A stretch of DNA of 64,000 nucleotides from assembly GCA_951804985.1 (NCBI GenBank), contig OX638131.1:248001-312000 (forward strand), given 5' to 3'. Of the stretch, positions 43,162-55,590 are shown piece after piece. The notes under the pieces are model-generated. The model saw only the letters and a list, made by a program, of their open reading frames with translations. It was not told the origin of the DNA and searched no databases. The position numbers were made by a program, and so were the translations under genes. Position 1 is the first letter of the stretch. The number at the start of each line of letters is the position of its first letter. Source of the DNA: Dryomyza anilis. Its lineage: Eukaryota > Arthropoda > Insecta > Diptera > Dryomyzidae.

Positions 43162-43348
43162 AGTTGTGCACGCACACTTTTGCGGCATCGGAATTTTCAT
43201 GTAAATCCTTTGACAGTCGTTATCCATTTTGCTTTCATTTCATTTGTTTTATTCTTCTCTCCAATGGTTTGAATTTAGTGCCGCTTTTTTGTTGTATTTT
43301 TAATGATTTGAGTTAATGTTTGTTCACGGTTGTCCATTCCCGTTGATA

Positions 43349-43521
43349 CACTCAACAAAAAAATACCATAAAATTAATATTAAAATTAGTCAATAGGGTT
43401 AACTATTTCAATACCATAAAATACTACAAAATACTATAAAATTATTTTTGAGTTTATTTTTTATATACTACTATATTAATAACTGTCCTATTGAAAAATG
43501 TTATGGAATTTTTTCAGAGTG
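43349..43521. mobile_element. MITE, GGTCAATAG family copy
   Basis: CACTCAACAAAAAAATACC to TTTTTTCAGAGTG, flanked by TA. The interior AAATTAGTCAATAGGGTTAA identifies the family. Confidence 0.75.
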
Positions 43522-43584
43522 TATGTGGAGGTTTTAATTTGCCCCACTGTGCGTGCACATTGCATTAAAACGCATTAGTGCGAA

Positions 43585-43780
43585 CACTCAGAAAAACATC
43601 AAATTATAATTGGTCAATAGGACAATAGTTACACACAAAATAAATGTTTTCATGTAAACACAAAAACAACTTAATAGTATTTAATAGTATTTTGTAGTAT
43701 TTAATGGGATTTACCTATTAAAATAATAGTTTATCGCATTGACAAATTTTAATAGCACAAACTAATGAATTTTCTGAGTG
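43585..43780. mobile_element. MITE, GGTCAATAG family copy
   Basis: CACTCAGAAAAACATCAAA to AATTTTCTGAGTG. ATTGGTCAATAGGACAATAG inside. It lies 64 bp from the previous copy. No TA duplication is evident. Confidence 0.75.
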
Positions 43781-45420
43781 AATAAGATGCAATAACATGC
43801 AGCACAGTGTTCATAATGTTCGCCAATGCAAAAGGAGTAGACATGAACAATTTGGGGAGTAGAATAGAAAATATTGCAAAATGGAGTAGATTTGATGTAA
43901 AAGAAGTAGAAAATTAAATATGGGAATATGTTTGATAATAAGGGAGTAGAAATATGTATTAGTGTATTAGATTTCAAATAAATTAATAGATATGTTAACT
44001 TTTAACATTGTTATTCATTCCTGATTTTATGGATTTTCAATAATTTTTGAAAATGCATAAAATTAGGAAAGCATTAATGCAGGGTCGTCTGTTTTAGAGT
44101 TGGGTTGTATCTAACCATTGAAATACAGGGTGTTTTCAAAATTTAATTTATAAAAGTTGCTACAATTTAATTTATAAAATTTGATTTTTTTATAACTTCT
44201 ACAATTTAAAGGCCATGGCATAAATATTACATGTATTTAACAGATAATTGGTCATAGTTATTTTTATTTGGAAAATTACAATATTTTTTTTGGGCGCAAG
44301 AAATTGTGTTCATCAAATTAAAAAATGTAAAGCAAAAACCAAATACGAACTTGTGGAACTGTCTTCCGTAGATGGAGTTACCGTGACACTATATTAAAGT
44401 GCTAAACTTTAGTGAATTTTAAAATCAGTAAATAATATACTACCTTAATGAAGAGGTAAACGTAAAGGGTCAATCTTAGAATTTACGATTTGTATCGTTT
44501 GTAGGGAATACATTTTTGAACCATATTCGTAATCCAGGTATTTCAGGATCTCGGAACTAACATTTTTTTATATTTTTTATTACAAATGGAATTAAAATTT
44601 ATATGCCTACAGTTTAATGTTTAGACAAACTAAAATTTATAAAAAGAAAAACGTAGAGTAAAAATTAGGATTAACATTAAACTAATATATTTTTTATAAA
44701 TTTTTAGTCCAAGTTTTGATGTCGCTTAAATCGTAGTTCGCATTAAAAACTCTGAAATAAAGTTTCGTGCCATTTACACTACTCAACGCAATTTTATCCT
44801 ATTCCATACATAATATCTATACAATTCGCAGTTGCTATTTGAAATTGAATGTATTTCAAACAATTGACTTGAAATAAACCAAAATACTTTCAGAAAAACT
44901 GTAGTCAATTTTTCTGGTGTAGAATATGTTTATCAAAAGTGCGCACAGTATAATAAACAAGCAAAATGAACAATAAAACCAAATACGAAATTTCATATAA
45001 AAACGTCACACAATAAAAATTTCAAATCAAACTGGTAAGCAGAATTTGGTCGAGAGATCCTGGAATTACAGATAATAAAAAAATTGTTTATTTTGTATAC
45101 TAACTGGATTTATAAAAAAAATAAATATTACATCGCCGGTTGCTTTTTTTATGCGTTTTTATTAAGTTATAATAATTTGAATTCATCTATTTTCCGGCTA
45201 AGAATTCTAATCGCTTCTTGTCTGAAAACCCGTGTCCTTATTGCCTTTTGTGTGGCTTCTTTAAACGAACGAGGTATTTTTTTTTTGATTTTTTTTACGA
45301 ATTTTGCGCTCATTTGCGTTTTGCATCTGTGTGCCGCTTCGTTTGTCTGTTTGTGTCCGCGAAGGAAGAATGAGAGTTTAAAGTAAAATGTCACAACACA
45401 AACACGATGTACACAAAAAT
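43781..45420. other. AT-rich desert
   Basis: No supported gene. GGAGTAGA motifs recur (43829, 43855, 43879, 43944) as part of a degenerate local repeat. Confidence 0.35.
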
Positions 45421-45600
45421 ATATAAATGTCGACACAAGTCGCAGTTTTAGTTTGTCTACTAGTAGCTGTTTTCAGTTGTGTTGCGTTGCTTGTCGCCAG
45501 CTCTGGAGGCCTACAGCAGCGACAAATCAACACCATCGTTGGCATGCAAACACTTCGCATTCGATAAAATACCGGAAACGGAAGTGGACTGAGCAGCATA
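45421..45600. other. GC-richer island
   Basis: About 150 bp of balanced composition (GCTTGTCGCCAGCTCTGG and CAACACCATCGTTGGCATG) with an initiator-like TTTCAGTTGT at 45472. ORFs on both strands lack recognisable domains. It may be an untranslated exon, promoter or enhancer. Confidence 0.3.
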
Positions 45601-45775
45601 TGACTATGAAAACCAAAGTTCATACTATTTATGAATTTGTTCATCAATTTTATGAATTTGTCATTGCGACTCGTTCGTAAACCTAATGAAAAAAATTTCA
45701 TTATATTGATGAACGCATTCATAATATTTATGAACAAATTCATAGTATATATGAACTTTTTAACTATTAAAAAAA
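45601..45775. repeat. ATGATGAA foldback family, fragment
   Basis: ATGAATTTGTTCATCAATT, TATTGATGAACGCATTC and TATGAACAAATTCATAGT alternate in inverted order. Confidence 0.6.
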
Positions 45776-46214
45776 ATATATATTATGTTATTTTTTTTTA
45801 TTCATTTTATTATATTACTTTTTATTTATTTATTTTAGTTTATTTTTGTATTTCTCTTAACAACTAACAATTTTATTTTACATCTATTTTTACTGATGTT
45901 GCATATTTCTGTCAGCAAAATAATAATATTTATATATATTTAGAGAATGGTCAAAATGGTTGCAGTGGTTGGTTGCAGAAATGCACATAACGTGGAGGCT
46001 GCTTTTCATCTAAAATTAATATGAATACCTCAATGAACGCAATTCATAACAATATGGACGCGTTTATTATGTTAGTTTTGCACAAAATGTGCGATTTATA
46101 TATACGAAGAATAGTTCATAAATGGTTGTTGCAATATCTAAAAATAATATTTTTTATTTGAGTTGGTCAATAAACTGATAAAAATAACATTAAAAAAACG
46201 AATGCTCCTAATGT
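45776..46214. other. AT-rich sequence
   Basis: Nothing recognised. Confidence 0.3.
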
Positions 46215-46695
46215 TCAACGCACACAAAAAATGTTACCAAAAATTTCGGCAATTACCAGGATTCATCATATTGATGAATTCATTCATTGAATTAAAATTG
46301 TATTTTTTAAATGTTTTTCATTTTCAATATTTTTTTAACATCAAATTTCAAACACAAATTAATCTCCATTTACACATTTATGTATTTATAATTCTTAAAT
46401 GATTTATAATATATAAATGCTAATTATTCGACGCCCCCATTTCATCATATTAATGAAAAAGTGAACATAATATTGATGAATTTTGGTCATCAAACCATAT
46501 TAATTTAAATATCATAAATCTTTTAAGATTTATAAATACGTAAATGTGTAAATGGAGACCAATTTCTGTTTGAAATTTCTTGATATAAAAAATATTAAAA
46601 ATGAAAAACACTGAAAAAATACGATTTTAGTTCAATGAATGAAATCATCAATATGATGAATACTGGTAGTTGGTGAAATTTTTTATTTGTGTGCG
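46215..46695. mobile_element. ATGATGAA foldback element
   Basis: The left arm (CCAGGATTCATCATATTGAT, TAATCTCCATTTACACATTT, CTTAAATGATTTATAAT) is mirrored by a right arm (TAAGATTTATAAATACG, AAATGTGTAAATGGAGA, AATATGATGAATACTGGTAG), giving inverted repeats of roughly 200 bp around a short middle. Copies at 51240-51672 and 54655-55070 are collinear. No transposase. Confidence 0.8.
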
Positions 46696-46794
46696 GTATA
46701 AAATAAAGATTGCCACGTCCTTTAAATATTCATAAAATTTGAGACTCCAATGCAATACAAATATTAAAAACTGACCGTAGTCACATGCTTTACC

Positions 46795-47093
46795 TACACA
46801 TAGAATAGAGAATTGTTGCGCCAACCAACTTATTCGGTTCTCTCAACCGCTTAGTCAATTCTTTTAGTAAAAACTAGCAGAGTTGTAGTTTGAAGTGCCA
46901 CCAATTTCTAACTGATTTAGAACAATTTGGAGTATGTATTATAGACTTATATTTCAAGCTCCAAGCGAATATGGCAGTTCCGCCAACGAATTTGTTGAGA
47001 TTTTTTTAAAGGTTTTCAATCAATGAAAGTTGGTTATTACAACTAACTTTTAGGTTCTTTCTACCTCATGCCAAATGAGAATATCTCAGTGTG
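46795..47093. repeat. Diverged relative of the 27052-27521 MITE
   Basis: CTACACATAGAATAGAGAA at the left and CTACCTCATGCCAAATGAGA with CTCAGTGTGTA at the right. The interior has GTTCTCTCAACC-type motifs. Confidence 0.5.
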
Positions 47094-47319
47094 TATTTAT
47101 TTATATACAACGAAATATACTTGAAGAAAAAAAAAACGCAATTGCCTAATAATTGACATTATGTCCTTCTTTTTATCACCATTCCAAACTACACTTTCAA
47201 AAGGATACCAATTTTTGGATATAGGCAAAATAACTTATAGATTCCTCAATTTTTCATATATCTATAGGGGTACAGATTTCACCTCTCGTATCTTGTTAAA
47301 TTATTGATTTAAATGAACT

Positions 47320-48097
47320 TTTACATGATCTGAATCATATTGATGAATTCCTTCAAACCATTATATTGAAGAGCCATTCATAATATTAATGACTAACGCC
47401 ATCAATGTTATGAATGCTATCATAAATATGAAGAACGCTTGGTAACTGCCGAAAAAAATGTGCTTCAATATGATGAACTGTATGTGAAGAATACGTTTCA
47501 TCATATTAATGAACCAAAATATAAAATACAACATATCAGTTCTTCATATTGAAGAACTCTGTTCATTAAACCAAATTTCTATCAAAATGTTTTTTTTTCG
47601 TTCATTGTTTGTCGTACTTCTCAGTTCTCAGTTTTTTCGAAAAATTTTTTTCGTTCGAACAAATTTTGTTTTTTCCAACAAATTTTTTTTCGAAAAACTG
47701 TTTTTTTTCGAAAAACTTTTTTTTTTCGAACAAATTTTGTTTTTTCGAACAAAATTTTTTTTGGAAAAAAAATTTTTTCGGAGCAATTTTTTTGTCCGAA
47801 TTTTTTTTTTCCGATAATTTTTTTAATGTTATTTTTTAAATAAAATTTTTACAACAATTTTTTTTCGAATTATTTTATGAAAGAAAAACTTTCTGAAAAA
47901 ATATTGTGAACAAATTCATCAATATGACAAATCAAATTCATTGTATTGAATATTTTGTTTATATATATAATGAATACATTCATTAATATGTCATTTAATG
48001 AACGGTGGTATCAATATGATGAATCTGGTAGTTGTTGAAAAAATTCATAATATTTATGAATAAATTCATCATATTGAAGAATTTTTTTCTGTGTAGT
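47320..48097 (+). mobile_element. ATGATGAA foldback element, long type
   Basis: It contains TGAATCATATTGATGAATTC, AGAATACGTTTCATCATATTA and, at the right end, AATATGATGAATCTGGTAG and TTTTTTCTGTGTAG. In the middle lies a T-rich degenerate array of TTTTTTCGAACAAATTTTG-like units (47585-47830). A collinear inverted copy lies at 61645-62181. ORFs reading Phe/Glu/Lys repeats here are translations of the array. Confidence 0.75.
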
Positions 48098-48480
48098 TTG
48101 AAATGTTAAAAATTGTGAGCAATAAATGGCAGATTTGAGGAAATATGGGACTATACATATTATGCGATCCATACATAGCTGTTTTATATATTTTATTTTT
48201 GAAAGAAAATGTAAAATTAAAAATGCGCTAAGAGATACGAGGGTAATATCATTGCGTATGCCGTTAGAGTTGAGTATTTAAATTTTCATAAAAATGTCTT
48301 ACTCCAAATACGGAGAATACGCAACATACGAGAATTACGCATGTTGAAATAATGACTTGATAATACCTTGAAAATATTATTAATAAAATCACCAATTTAT
48401 TTTTTAAATTACCACAAGGCATATCTCATTTGAATTTCACATGCTGTTTATACGATTAACTAAATAATCATTCTCTTGGA
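48098..48480. other. AT-rich sequence
   Basis: No gene seen. Several CATACGAGAATTACGC-like motifs near 48320. Confidence 0.3.
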
Positions 48481-48960
48481 TGTATTGCATCGGAGATATT
48501 AAAATCCAACACATACACACAAAAGACGCACCAGCGGGCTTTGCGTCCGCTGACCATCGATGTTGGCCATCATCATGAGGTGGGATTGTGGCAAACGCAT
48601 TGGGCCTAAAGTAAAAATTCGTTTTTTTCGTGCATGTATTTTAAGCACTCGCACACAATCGGAGGACGTGCGATTGATGAGTGCAGAATCGGCTTGGTGC
48701 ACCGTGTTTATGTGTGTGAGTATGTGATCGGATTTATAAATATACAGACTCCATCAGAAACTCGCTTGTTCGTTCACTTGGTCACTCACTCACTCACTCA
48801 CTCACACACTTTGTTGTTGTTGCGTCATTCGTTGTTCAATTGACATTCAACGAGCTCTCGTTTTTTGTGTCGCCTGCGACAATGATGACAGCGACATCTG
48901 TTGTGCGGTTTGAGAATCCGGACCAGTATAAAGGAAACAAAAAACTATTGGAATGAACAA
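48481..48960. other. GC-richer island with TATA box and (TCAC)n
   Basis: Balanced-composition sequence includes GGGCTTTGCGTCCGCTGACC, a TATAAATA at 48735-48742, a (CACT)n run at 48780-48810 and GTCGCCTGCGACAATGATGA. ORFs on either strand have no recognisable domain. Its texture resembles fly promoter/5' UTR DNA. I found no convincing initiator 30 bp from the TATA box. Confidence 0.3.
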
Positions 48961-49224
48961 CGAATTATGATTAATGTTTACAGCTGATGTAGCCAGCATG
49001 AAATACTCGAGGCAAAAACATGAAAAATCGATTTGTATTCAGTGTGTTTCATAAGAACACAGGGTCCAGTCCAACTAGTTTAAAGCAGTGCCTTTAATGT
49101 ATCTTTTTGAAAAATCTCAAAGAGTATTTTTATTGTCTTGGTGCAAATATATATTTTGTTGGAAATAGTTATGAGCAAAAAATGCAAGACTTTTCTTCTC
49201 ATGTTCTTGCTTTTGTCCATCACT

Positions 49225-49345
49225 ACACACACAGTAAAAAATCTTCAATACGATTTATTCATCAATATTATGAAATTTTACTAACTACCATCATACAATT
49301 AATTTCATTCATTGAATTAAAATTTATTGTTTTTCATTTTCAAAA
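49225..49345. repeat. ATGATGAA foldback family, fragment
   Basis: ACACACAGTAAAAAATCTTC begins it and ATTTCATTCATTGAATTAAA matches the left arm of the full elements. Confidence 0.55.
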
Positions 49346-50536
49346 TGATGTTTTTAAGGCAGGTTTTACAATTTACAGTTTAAAACTAATTTAATTAAAT
49401 ATATCTTAAATTTAAACGACGTTTAATTTTGACATTTACATTTGGAAAAGCTGATATATTTTTATTGTATACTTTTTTAAATCAAGAAATTGAAAATAGA
49501 TTTTTGAATAAAATAATAAATGATATAAAAAATCAAAAATAATTAAGATTTAAACGAAGTTTTAACGACCAACATTAAACTAATTTTAAAAGAATAAGAA
49601 TAAAATTCACTTTAAAACTAGGGTTAACCCACAATTCGATTAAATCAAATTTTTAAACTAAAATTTGCCTCATTTGCACATGTTTAGTATTTATAGTTCA
49701 TATCAGGTTTATGCCTATTTAAATAAATGTGCTTGATTTACAAAATATATAATTTTTAATAATGTTATTTCGAATATAATACTTGCTCGGTATAATTTAG
49801 TAAAATGTTTTGTAATAGTTTATTGAATTAAAATTATTAATAAAAAGTTATATTTATATAAAAATATTAAAAAATTAATTAAAAAATATATTTTTGAAAA
49901 AAAAAAATATTTGCAAAATAAATTTTTTGCGAAATATTTTTTTATTTGAATAACATTTTCTTCGGAAATTTATTTTTCGGAATTTATTTTACGGAATATT
50001 TTTTTCGGAATTTTTTTTTTGATAAATTCGAATTCAGATTATAATAAAAATATTTTATATATCAAGCAAGCAGTATTTATTTTTTTCTATATATAATTTA
50101 TGAAATGAGAAACAAAATGGCCATATGAAAATATAAAATTTTAAATCCATCCATGCCAACAATTTCTTAAAAAATCATAATATACAAAAACTGAGTAAAA
50201 AGCTTTACTAAATTTAAAAAGAACTATCTGCCTTGTGAGTTTCCACCAAATCTATTTTTTTTTAATTTTTCAACAAAAACTCCTTTAATAAAAAAATAAA
50301 ACATATTTTCTAAAATCTATCACAAATAGATAGTAAAATTCAATACAAATCAAAATTTGACATTTCTATATAAAATTTATGAAATGGGAAACAATACGGC
50401 CATATAAAAAAAAATATAAAAATTACGGGAAAAAATTCATTTTCTAACGTATCGAAAAAAAAAAATACCATCATTTACTAGAGTATAACAGATGCTTTTT
50501 TTAGCAATGTAGGTTTCGCACTGTGCGCCTCAATTT
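49346..50536. other. Very AT-rich desert
   Basis: No gene. TTTTTTCGGAATTT motifs near 49970-50020 suggest decayed foldback middle repeats. TATGAAATG(A/G)GAAACAA(A/T)(A/T)(T/C)GGCCATAT recurs at 50098 and 50379, a 280-bp-spaced pair. Confidence 0.35.
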
Positions 50537-50538
50537 TA

Positions 50539-50928
50539 CACTAAGAAAGTCAAAGATGATTGGAAAATATTATAGCATCATTGAAATTGCAAATTATTTG
50601 GTTCAAATATTTTAGACTTTTTATGTTATTTAGAATATATTAATAGTTTTTCTTCAAAAACCATTAATATCTACGAAATATGTGAATATTTGCACCAAGG
50701 CCACCCATTTCTCTTGTATTTGCAGTGAAACTACCATAAATATGACATTGTTTGTGATGTTTACAGAAACGTCTCATAACTAATACAAAATATGTGATGT
50801 TTAAAAAATAGTAACACTTTTGTTGCAAATTTCTTTGTATTTACTGCAGTGAAAATGGTTGTAGCAAGTAATTTTTGTATGCGAACTAGTTGCAGCCACA
50901 CTCTTATAACCTTTCTGTTTTCTTAGTG
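50539..50928 (-). mobile_element. MITE, CACTAAGAAA termini, copy 2
   Basis: Inverted relative to 25587-25942, with ends CACTAAGAAAGTC and CTGTTTTCTTAGTG and TA on both sides (50537-50538, 50929-50930). It shares AGAGTGTGGCTGCAACTAG (minus strand) and CAAATATGTGATGTTTA-type blocks with the first copy. Confidence 0.8.
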
Positions 50929-50930
50929 TA

Positions 50931-51239
50931 CCTTAAGGTGTATTCATCATTTTCCTGCAATGTTGGCACATTTACCTATTTTTAGTTTTTTCTTATTTTC
51001 GTTTTTATGACATCATATATTTTATTTGACTTACATACACATGTTTTGAATTTCAAATGGAATATCTCAATTACAATTGACGTAGTTTGAATTTCGATTG
51101 TTCTTGCCTGATTTACTTTTGAAATTGTGTCGCCAAATTTTTAAACTTGTGTACTCTATGAAACATAGAATTGATTGTCATTTTTCCATTTGTGTAATAA
51201 ATCTTTTTATATATGTGTGTGTGTTTAAGAGTAACGTAC
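50931..51239. other. AT-rich sequence
   Basis: Nothing recognised. Contains a short GTGTGTGTG run at 51215. Confidence 0.3.
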
Positions 51240-51672
51240 AGAAATAAAAAAATCTGCCAACAACCAGTATTCATCATATTGATGATTCCATTCATTGAAC
51301 TAAAATCGTGTTTTTTCAATGAATTTCACTTTCAATGTTTTTTTATAACATCAAATTAAACAAACTAAAATTTGTCAACAAACTAACAGTTATGTTCTGA
51401 TAAGATTTATGATACTTAAATAAATCTGGTTTGATGAACCAAATTCATCAATATGATAAACACTTGCTTATTAATATGATGAAATGGAATATTAAATCTT
51501 ATAAAACTTATAAGAATTATAAATACAAAAATGTGTAAATAGAGATAAATTTTAGTGTGAAATTTGATGTTAAAAAAATTTTGAAAATTAAAAACATTTA
51601 AAAATTTTAATTCAATGAAGAAATTCATCAATTTGATGAATATTGATTCATTGTAGAATTTTTTTTCGTGTG
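51240..51672. mobile_element. ATGATGAA foldback element
   Basis: CAACCAGTATTCATCATATT with GATGATTCC at the left arm. ATGTGTAAATAGAGATAAA and AATTTGATGAATATTG at the right arm. It ends TTTTTTTTCGTGTGTA. A second short inversion (TTCATCAATATGATAAACAC) sits in the centre. Confidence 0.75.
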
Positions 51673-52850
51673 TATATATATAACGAGAGTTTGTGTTTAT
51701 TTTCATTATTTTAATATGATTATATACACAACTAGAGCAAGACAGGTAGCATCTCACGCACACACAGCTACAATCGGGATGCTCACGAAGTACAAAACTG
51801 TTCGCAATTTAAATTTGCTGACCGAAGCCTTGGGCGGGAAACAGATTGGGTTGGGTTGACGCCGGTTGCGATTTTATTTTCATCTGCCAGAGACATCGTT
51901 TTCATAGCTCTCTGTGTCGAAGAGAATTTTTATTATTTTTGGTTTTGGTTGTTGTTGTTTTTGTGATCCACGCGCCAAGTTAACACACAAAGCTAGCCAC
52001 ATAAATCAACATTTAAAATCGAATTTTATAAAATACAAAGTAGAATCAAACAAAGGTTGTATTAGAAAAATGACATAAAATTTACAGCAATGTATGGAGT
52101 AGGTGTCTGATACGGATTAACATAAACTTATTTCTATTTGTTTATTTGTGAGCATTGATATGGGATTGTTTTGTCTTTGGTTATTATACAATGTGGTTTA
52201 GATCAGGTCTGAGTTTAAAAGTCCGCCAATCATGAACTAAACAAGTAGGATATATTTTTATCTTAATTTTTAATTGATTATTAATATTTAAAATTTTTGC
52301 GGCGGAATAAAAATTATATATAATCGGCTAAAAAAAACGAGAAGGAGGAATAAACAATATAAAACCTAATTTAATTTTTAGCTCACTGTTTAGGCTGTGG
52401 AATTGTTCAGTTTTAATTAATTTGCATTATTTTTATTTTTAATTATAACTAGTTATTATTCAAAATTTATATTTATAATAAAATGTATTTGAAACAAAAA
52501 AATGGGTTTTATTTTCCAATATTTAAAAAATCGAATTTTTACATATTTTTGTTCCAAAAAAATTGTGAAATTTTTATTAACATAAATAACGTATTCTTTG
52601 TGAAACTTGTTATAGGTTTTGACTTTTGCCCAAAAAAAAAAAAATTGTAAAAAAAGTTTAATTTGTTTTTTTGATAAATAAAAAAAGAAATCTTTAATTC
52701 GACATAAATTTAATGGATCCCAAAAATAACCCTTTAAAAGAAAAAATTTAATTCATAATTTTCTCATAGGGAAAAAATGAAAAATTATATAGAAATGATA
52801 CAAATAATCGAATTTTCCTAGTAAAATAATCTCATAGTCGAAAAATTCGA
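51673..52850. other. GC-richer patch then AT desert
   Basis: 51730-51990 has balanced composition (CATCTCACGCACACACAGC, GACGCCGGTTGCGATTTT) and may be regulatory. 51991-52850 is AT-rich with long A/T runs and no gene. Confidence 0.3.
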
Positions 52851-54060
52851 ATTTGTGTCTATTTTGGGCAGAAATTTACAAATACCCCGTAAATGTATTT
52901 CGCCAGGATCATGTTGTCCTTCGGTTTGCTGCATAATGTTGTGTGTGTTTGTGTGTGTTGTCTGTGTGCCTATGTTTGTGGTGTTGGGAATTGAGTAATT
53001 TGTGCTTAGCAAAGGCACACCTGCCATGGTCCCCCTTTCTGCTTTTTTCGTGTTTGCCTATTTTATTTGTACACTGTTTATATTTGTTGGTTTTTCTGCT
53101 TTCATTTAGTTTTTTTATTCGTTTTGCTTTAAGTACAGCTTTTATCAACAAAGTCAATGACAAATCCCATCGGATGAATTTATAGTAAAAACGGCAGAGG
53201 GACCAGTAGTCATTTTGGCTGCTTATTAAATTGATTTGTTGAATTAATGCAATTAGAAATTTGGAGTTGTTTTCCGGAACTAAGTTTTATAAAGCAAAGC
53301 ACAGCTGCTAATTTTATAAAAATTCTCTTCCAAGCCAATAAATTCAAAGATTGGCATAATCAAAATCCAACAAAAGCATCCACAAAAAGGAAGCAGCTCA
53401 ATGGCAGGCCTCGAATCGCAGAGTAGTTGATGAAAAACAATATCGCAGCAAACTAATAAAACTAAGAAAACTGCCCATCGAGAACGAATCATTTATTGAA
53501 TACTTGACGGCGTTTCGGCAAAGCAAATATAGAGCAAATGTTTGGCATACCACTGTAGGCCAATAATAGGCGTTGGTTGTTCGGAACGAGTACGCAAATC
53601 CACTTCGAATAAAGTATCGCTTTTCAACACACTTCCACTCTCATCCCACAGGACGGTTTGGCCGCATCGAGCCCTCGAGCACTCTGGCTCAGTGTTGCCA
53701 CTTTGTGCTCCAAACGGAAATAATTAAAAAAGTTCCAATATTAAAACGCTTGATGCACGCCGAGCGTTGCCAAATAGTGCGCGGGTGCGACGTCCAGAGG
53801 CGGTTTTGGCATGATGAAGAAAGTGACATTCATTCATTGTTTCTTCTTTGGCAGGACGTCGTCGTCGTGCATTGTTATTGCTGCCACAGTCCTTCAAGTG
53901 ATGCTTGTTATTGGTTCGTGCTTCGTGCTTCATGCCTCGTGCAGTAGTGAAATATTACATTTTAGTTTCTGTAGTTTATTTGTGGCACTTTCCACAAATA
54001 TGTTTGTTTGACTGAAATACTCGATGCCGCACATAGTGATGATGTGCAGATATTGAAAAT
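52851..54060. other. GC-richer island without recognisable coding
   Basis: This is the largest non-repeat island in the right half. It includes GT-rich simple sequence (52940-52980) and TCGAGCCCTCGAGCACTCTGG (first 20 bases from 53668), CGTCGTCGTCGTGC, and GGTTCGTGCTTCGTGCTTCA. Overlapping ORFs up to 124 codons exist on both strands (for example 53573-53947) but translate simple repeats or lack domain character. Best guess: promoter, untranslated exon or enhancer. Confidence 0.35.
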
Positions 54061-54354
54061 ATTGCGCCCGCAGGTCATTTTAGGGTATTTTGTGCCAACT
54101 CAGTGGATGTAGAGTTTGAGGTGTATGTTTGAAGAATATTTGGAGAACATGCACGAAGGCCATCATGTAGTAAGTATGTGTAACATGTATTTAAACTAAC
54201 GACCAGGCGTAAAAAACTGAACTATAAAATTCTTTCTACATTAGTTTTTTACGACATAAATTAAACAAAATTTAACAAAATTATAGAGTTCCTACACCAA
54301 AAAAATACTGTATAAAAAGTATGAGCACAATTTAAAAAAACAGATGTACACAGA

Positions 54355-54430
54355 ATATAAATGTACATCATATTGATGAATCTCGTTCTTCTACCCACTA
54401 TTCATTGTATTGAACAATCATTCCTAATAA
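54355..54430. repeat. ATGATGAA foldback family, fragment
   Basis: GTACATCATATTGATGAATC and TTCATTGTATTGAACAATCA. Next to it, GATATACGAATTC and CCATTTCATGATGGAAAGAT near 54530-54620 form a separate inverted repeat (AAGGTTTGCCATTTCATGAT against ATCATGAAATGGTAAACCCT). Confidence 0.5.
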
Positions 54431-54654
54431 GGGTTTTTCAAATGGGACGCTACAAAAGTAGAGCGACAAGGACAGCAAACGACGCCATATTTCTTGCCGC
54501 TCTTTTGCCATTTCTCTTCAGTAAGGTTTGCCATTTCATGATGGAAAGATATACGAATTCGAATTTCGGTAGTAAATTTTAATAATTTCGACTCGTTGTT
54601 GGCTCGTATATCTTTCCATCATGAAATGGTAAACCCTACTGAAGAGAAATGTCA

Positions 54655-55070
54655 AAAAAAAATTTTCACCAACTACCAGTATTCATCATATTGATGATTT
54701 CATTCATTGATCTAAAATCGTATTTTTTTAGTGTTTTTCATTTTTAATATTTTTTATATCAAGAAATTTCAAACAGAAATTGGTCTCCATTTACACATTT
54801 ACGTATTTATAATTCTTATAAGACTTATAATATTTAAATTAATATGGTTTGATGAAATGGGGGCTTCGAATAATTAGCAATTCTATATTATAAATCATTT
54901 AAGAATTATAAATACTTAAATGTGTAAATGGAGATAAATTTGTGTCTGAAATTTGATGTTAAAAAAAAATATTGAAAATGAAAAACTTTTAAAAAATACA
55001 ATATTAATTCAATATGATGAATCCTGGTAGTTGGTGAAATTGTTGGTAAATTTGTTTGTGTGTATTTCTT
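54655..55070. mobile_element. ATGATGAA foldback element
   Basis: Left arm CCAACTACCAGTATTCATCA to TGGTTTGATGAAATGGGGG. Right arm GAATTATAAATACTTAAATG to TATGATGAATCCTGGTAGTT. Collinear with 46215-46695, so the two can be aligned base by base to estimate age. Confidence 0.8.
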
Positions 55071-55284
55071 ATAAAATGCTTGTTCGACATGCATAAATTA
55101 GTAAAATGTTTTCTAATATATATTTATTAATAAAAAGTAAAATTTATAAAAATGTATTTAAAAAAAAGTTTTTTCAAAGAAAAAAAAATATTTTCGGACA
55201 AATTAAATTTTATTTTTTGAAATATTAAAAAAAAGTAAAAATTACATACTTACTTACATTACTAACTTATTTTGAAATAAAATA

Positions 55285-55590
55285 TTCGTTCAACAATATT
55301 CATCATATTGAATATTATATTCATAAATATTACGAACAATTTATAAACAAAATAATATATTCATAGATGTTATGATTATATTCATCAATATGACGATTCA
55401 AATTGATTGCACTGAATATTTCGTTCTTCACTATGATGTTCGATAGCATGAATAAGTTCATAAATATAATGAATGCATTAAATATGTCATTTAATGAATG
55501 GTGGTATCAATATGATGAATCTGGTAGTTGGTGAAAAAATTCATAATATTTATGAATAAATTCATCATACTGATGATTTTTTCTGTGTTT
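55285..55590 (+). mobile_element. ATGATGAA foldback element, long-type right half
   Basis: TATTCATCAATATGACGATT, TCATTTAATGAATGGTGGTA and ATATGATGAATCTGGTAGTT match the right half of 47320-48097. It ends TTTTTTCTGTGTTT. Confidence 0.7.

Noticed and set aside
43027..43227. His-Thr repeat ORF
   Set aside because: It translates the (GT)n microsatellite.
45378..45743. 121-codon minus-strand ORF
   Set aside because: Its first half translates foldback repeat motifs (Asn-Ile-Met-Asn), and the start lies inside the repeat.
47509..47839. Phe/Glu/Lys-repeat ORFs (102 and 76 codons)
   Set aside because: They are translations of a T-rich degenerate tandem array inside a foldback element, seen in inverted form at 61890-61985.
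48735..48780. TATA-box promoter at 48.7 kb
   Set aside because: No initiator at the proper distance, so it was kept only as a GC-richer island.
53573..53947. 124-codon ORF in the 53-kb island
   Set aside because: Overlapping ORFs of similar length occur on the other strand, the product has no domain character, and part of it reads CGTCGT/TTCGTGC simple repeats.
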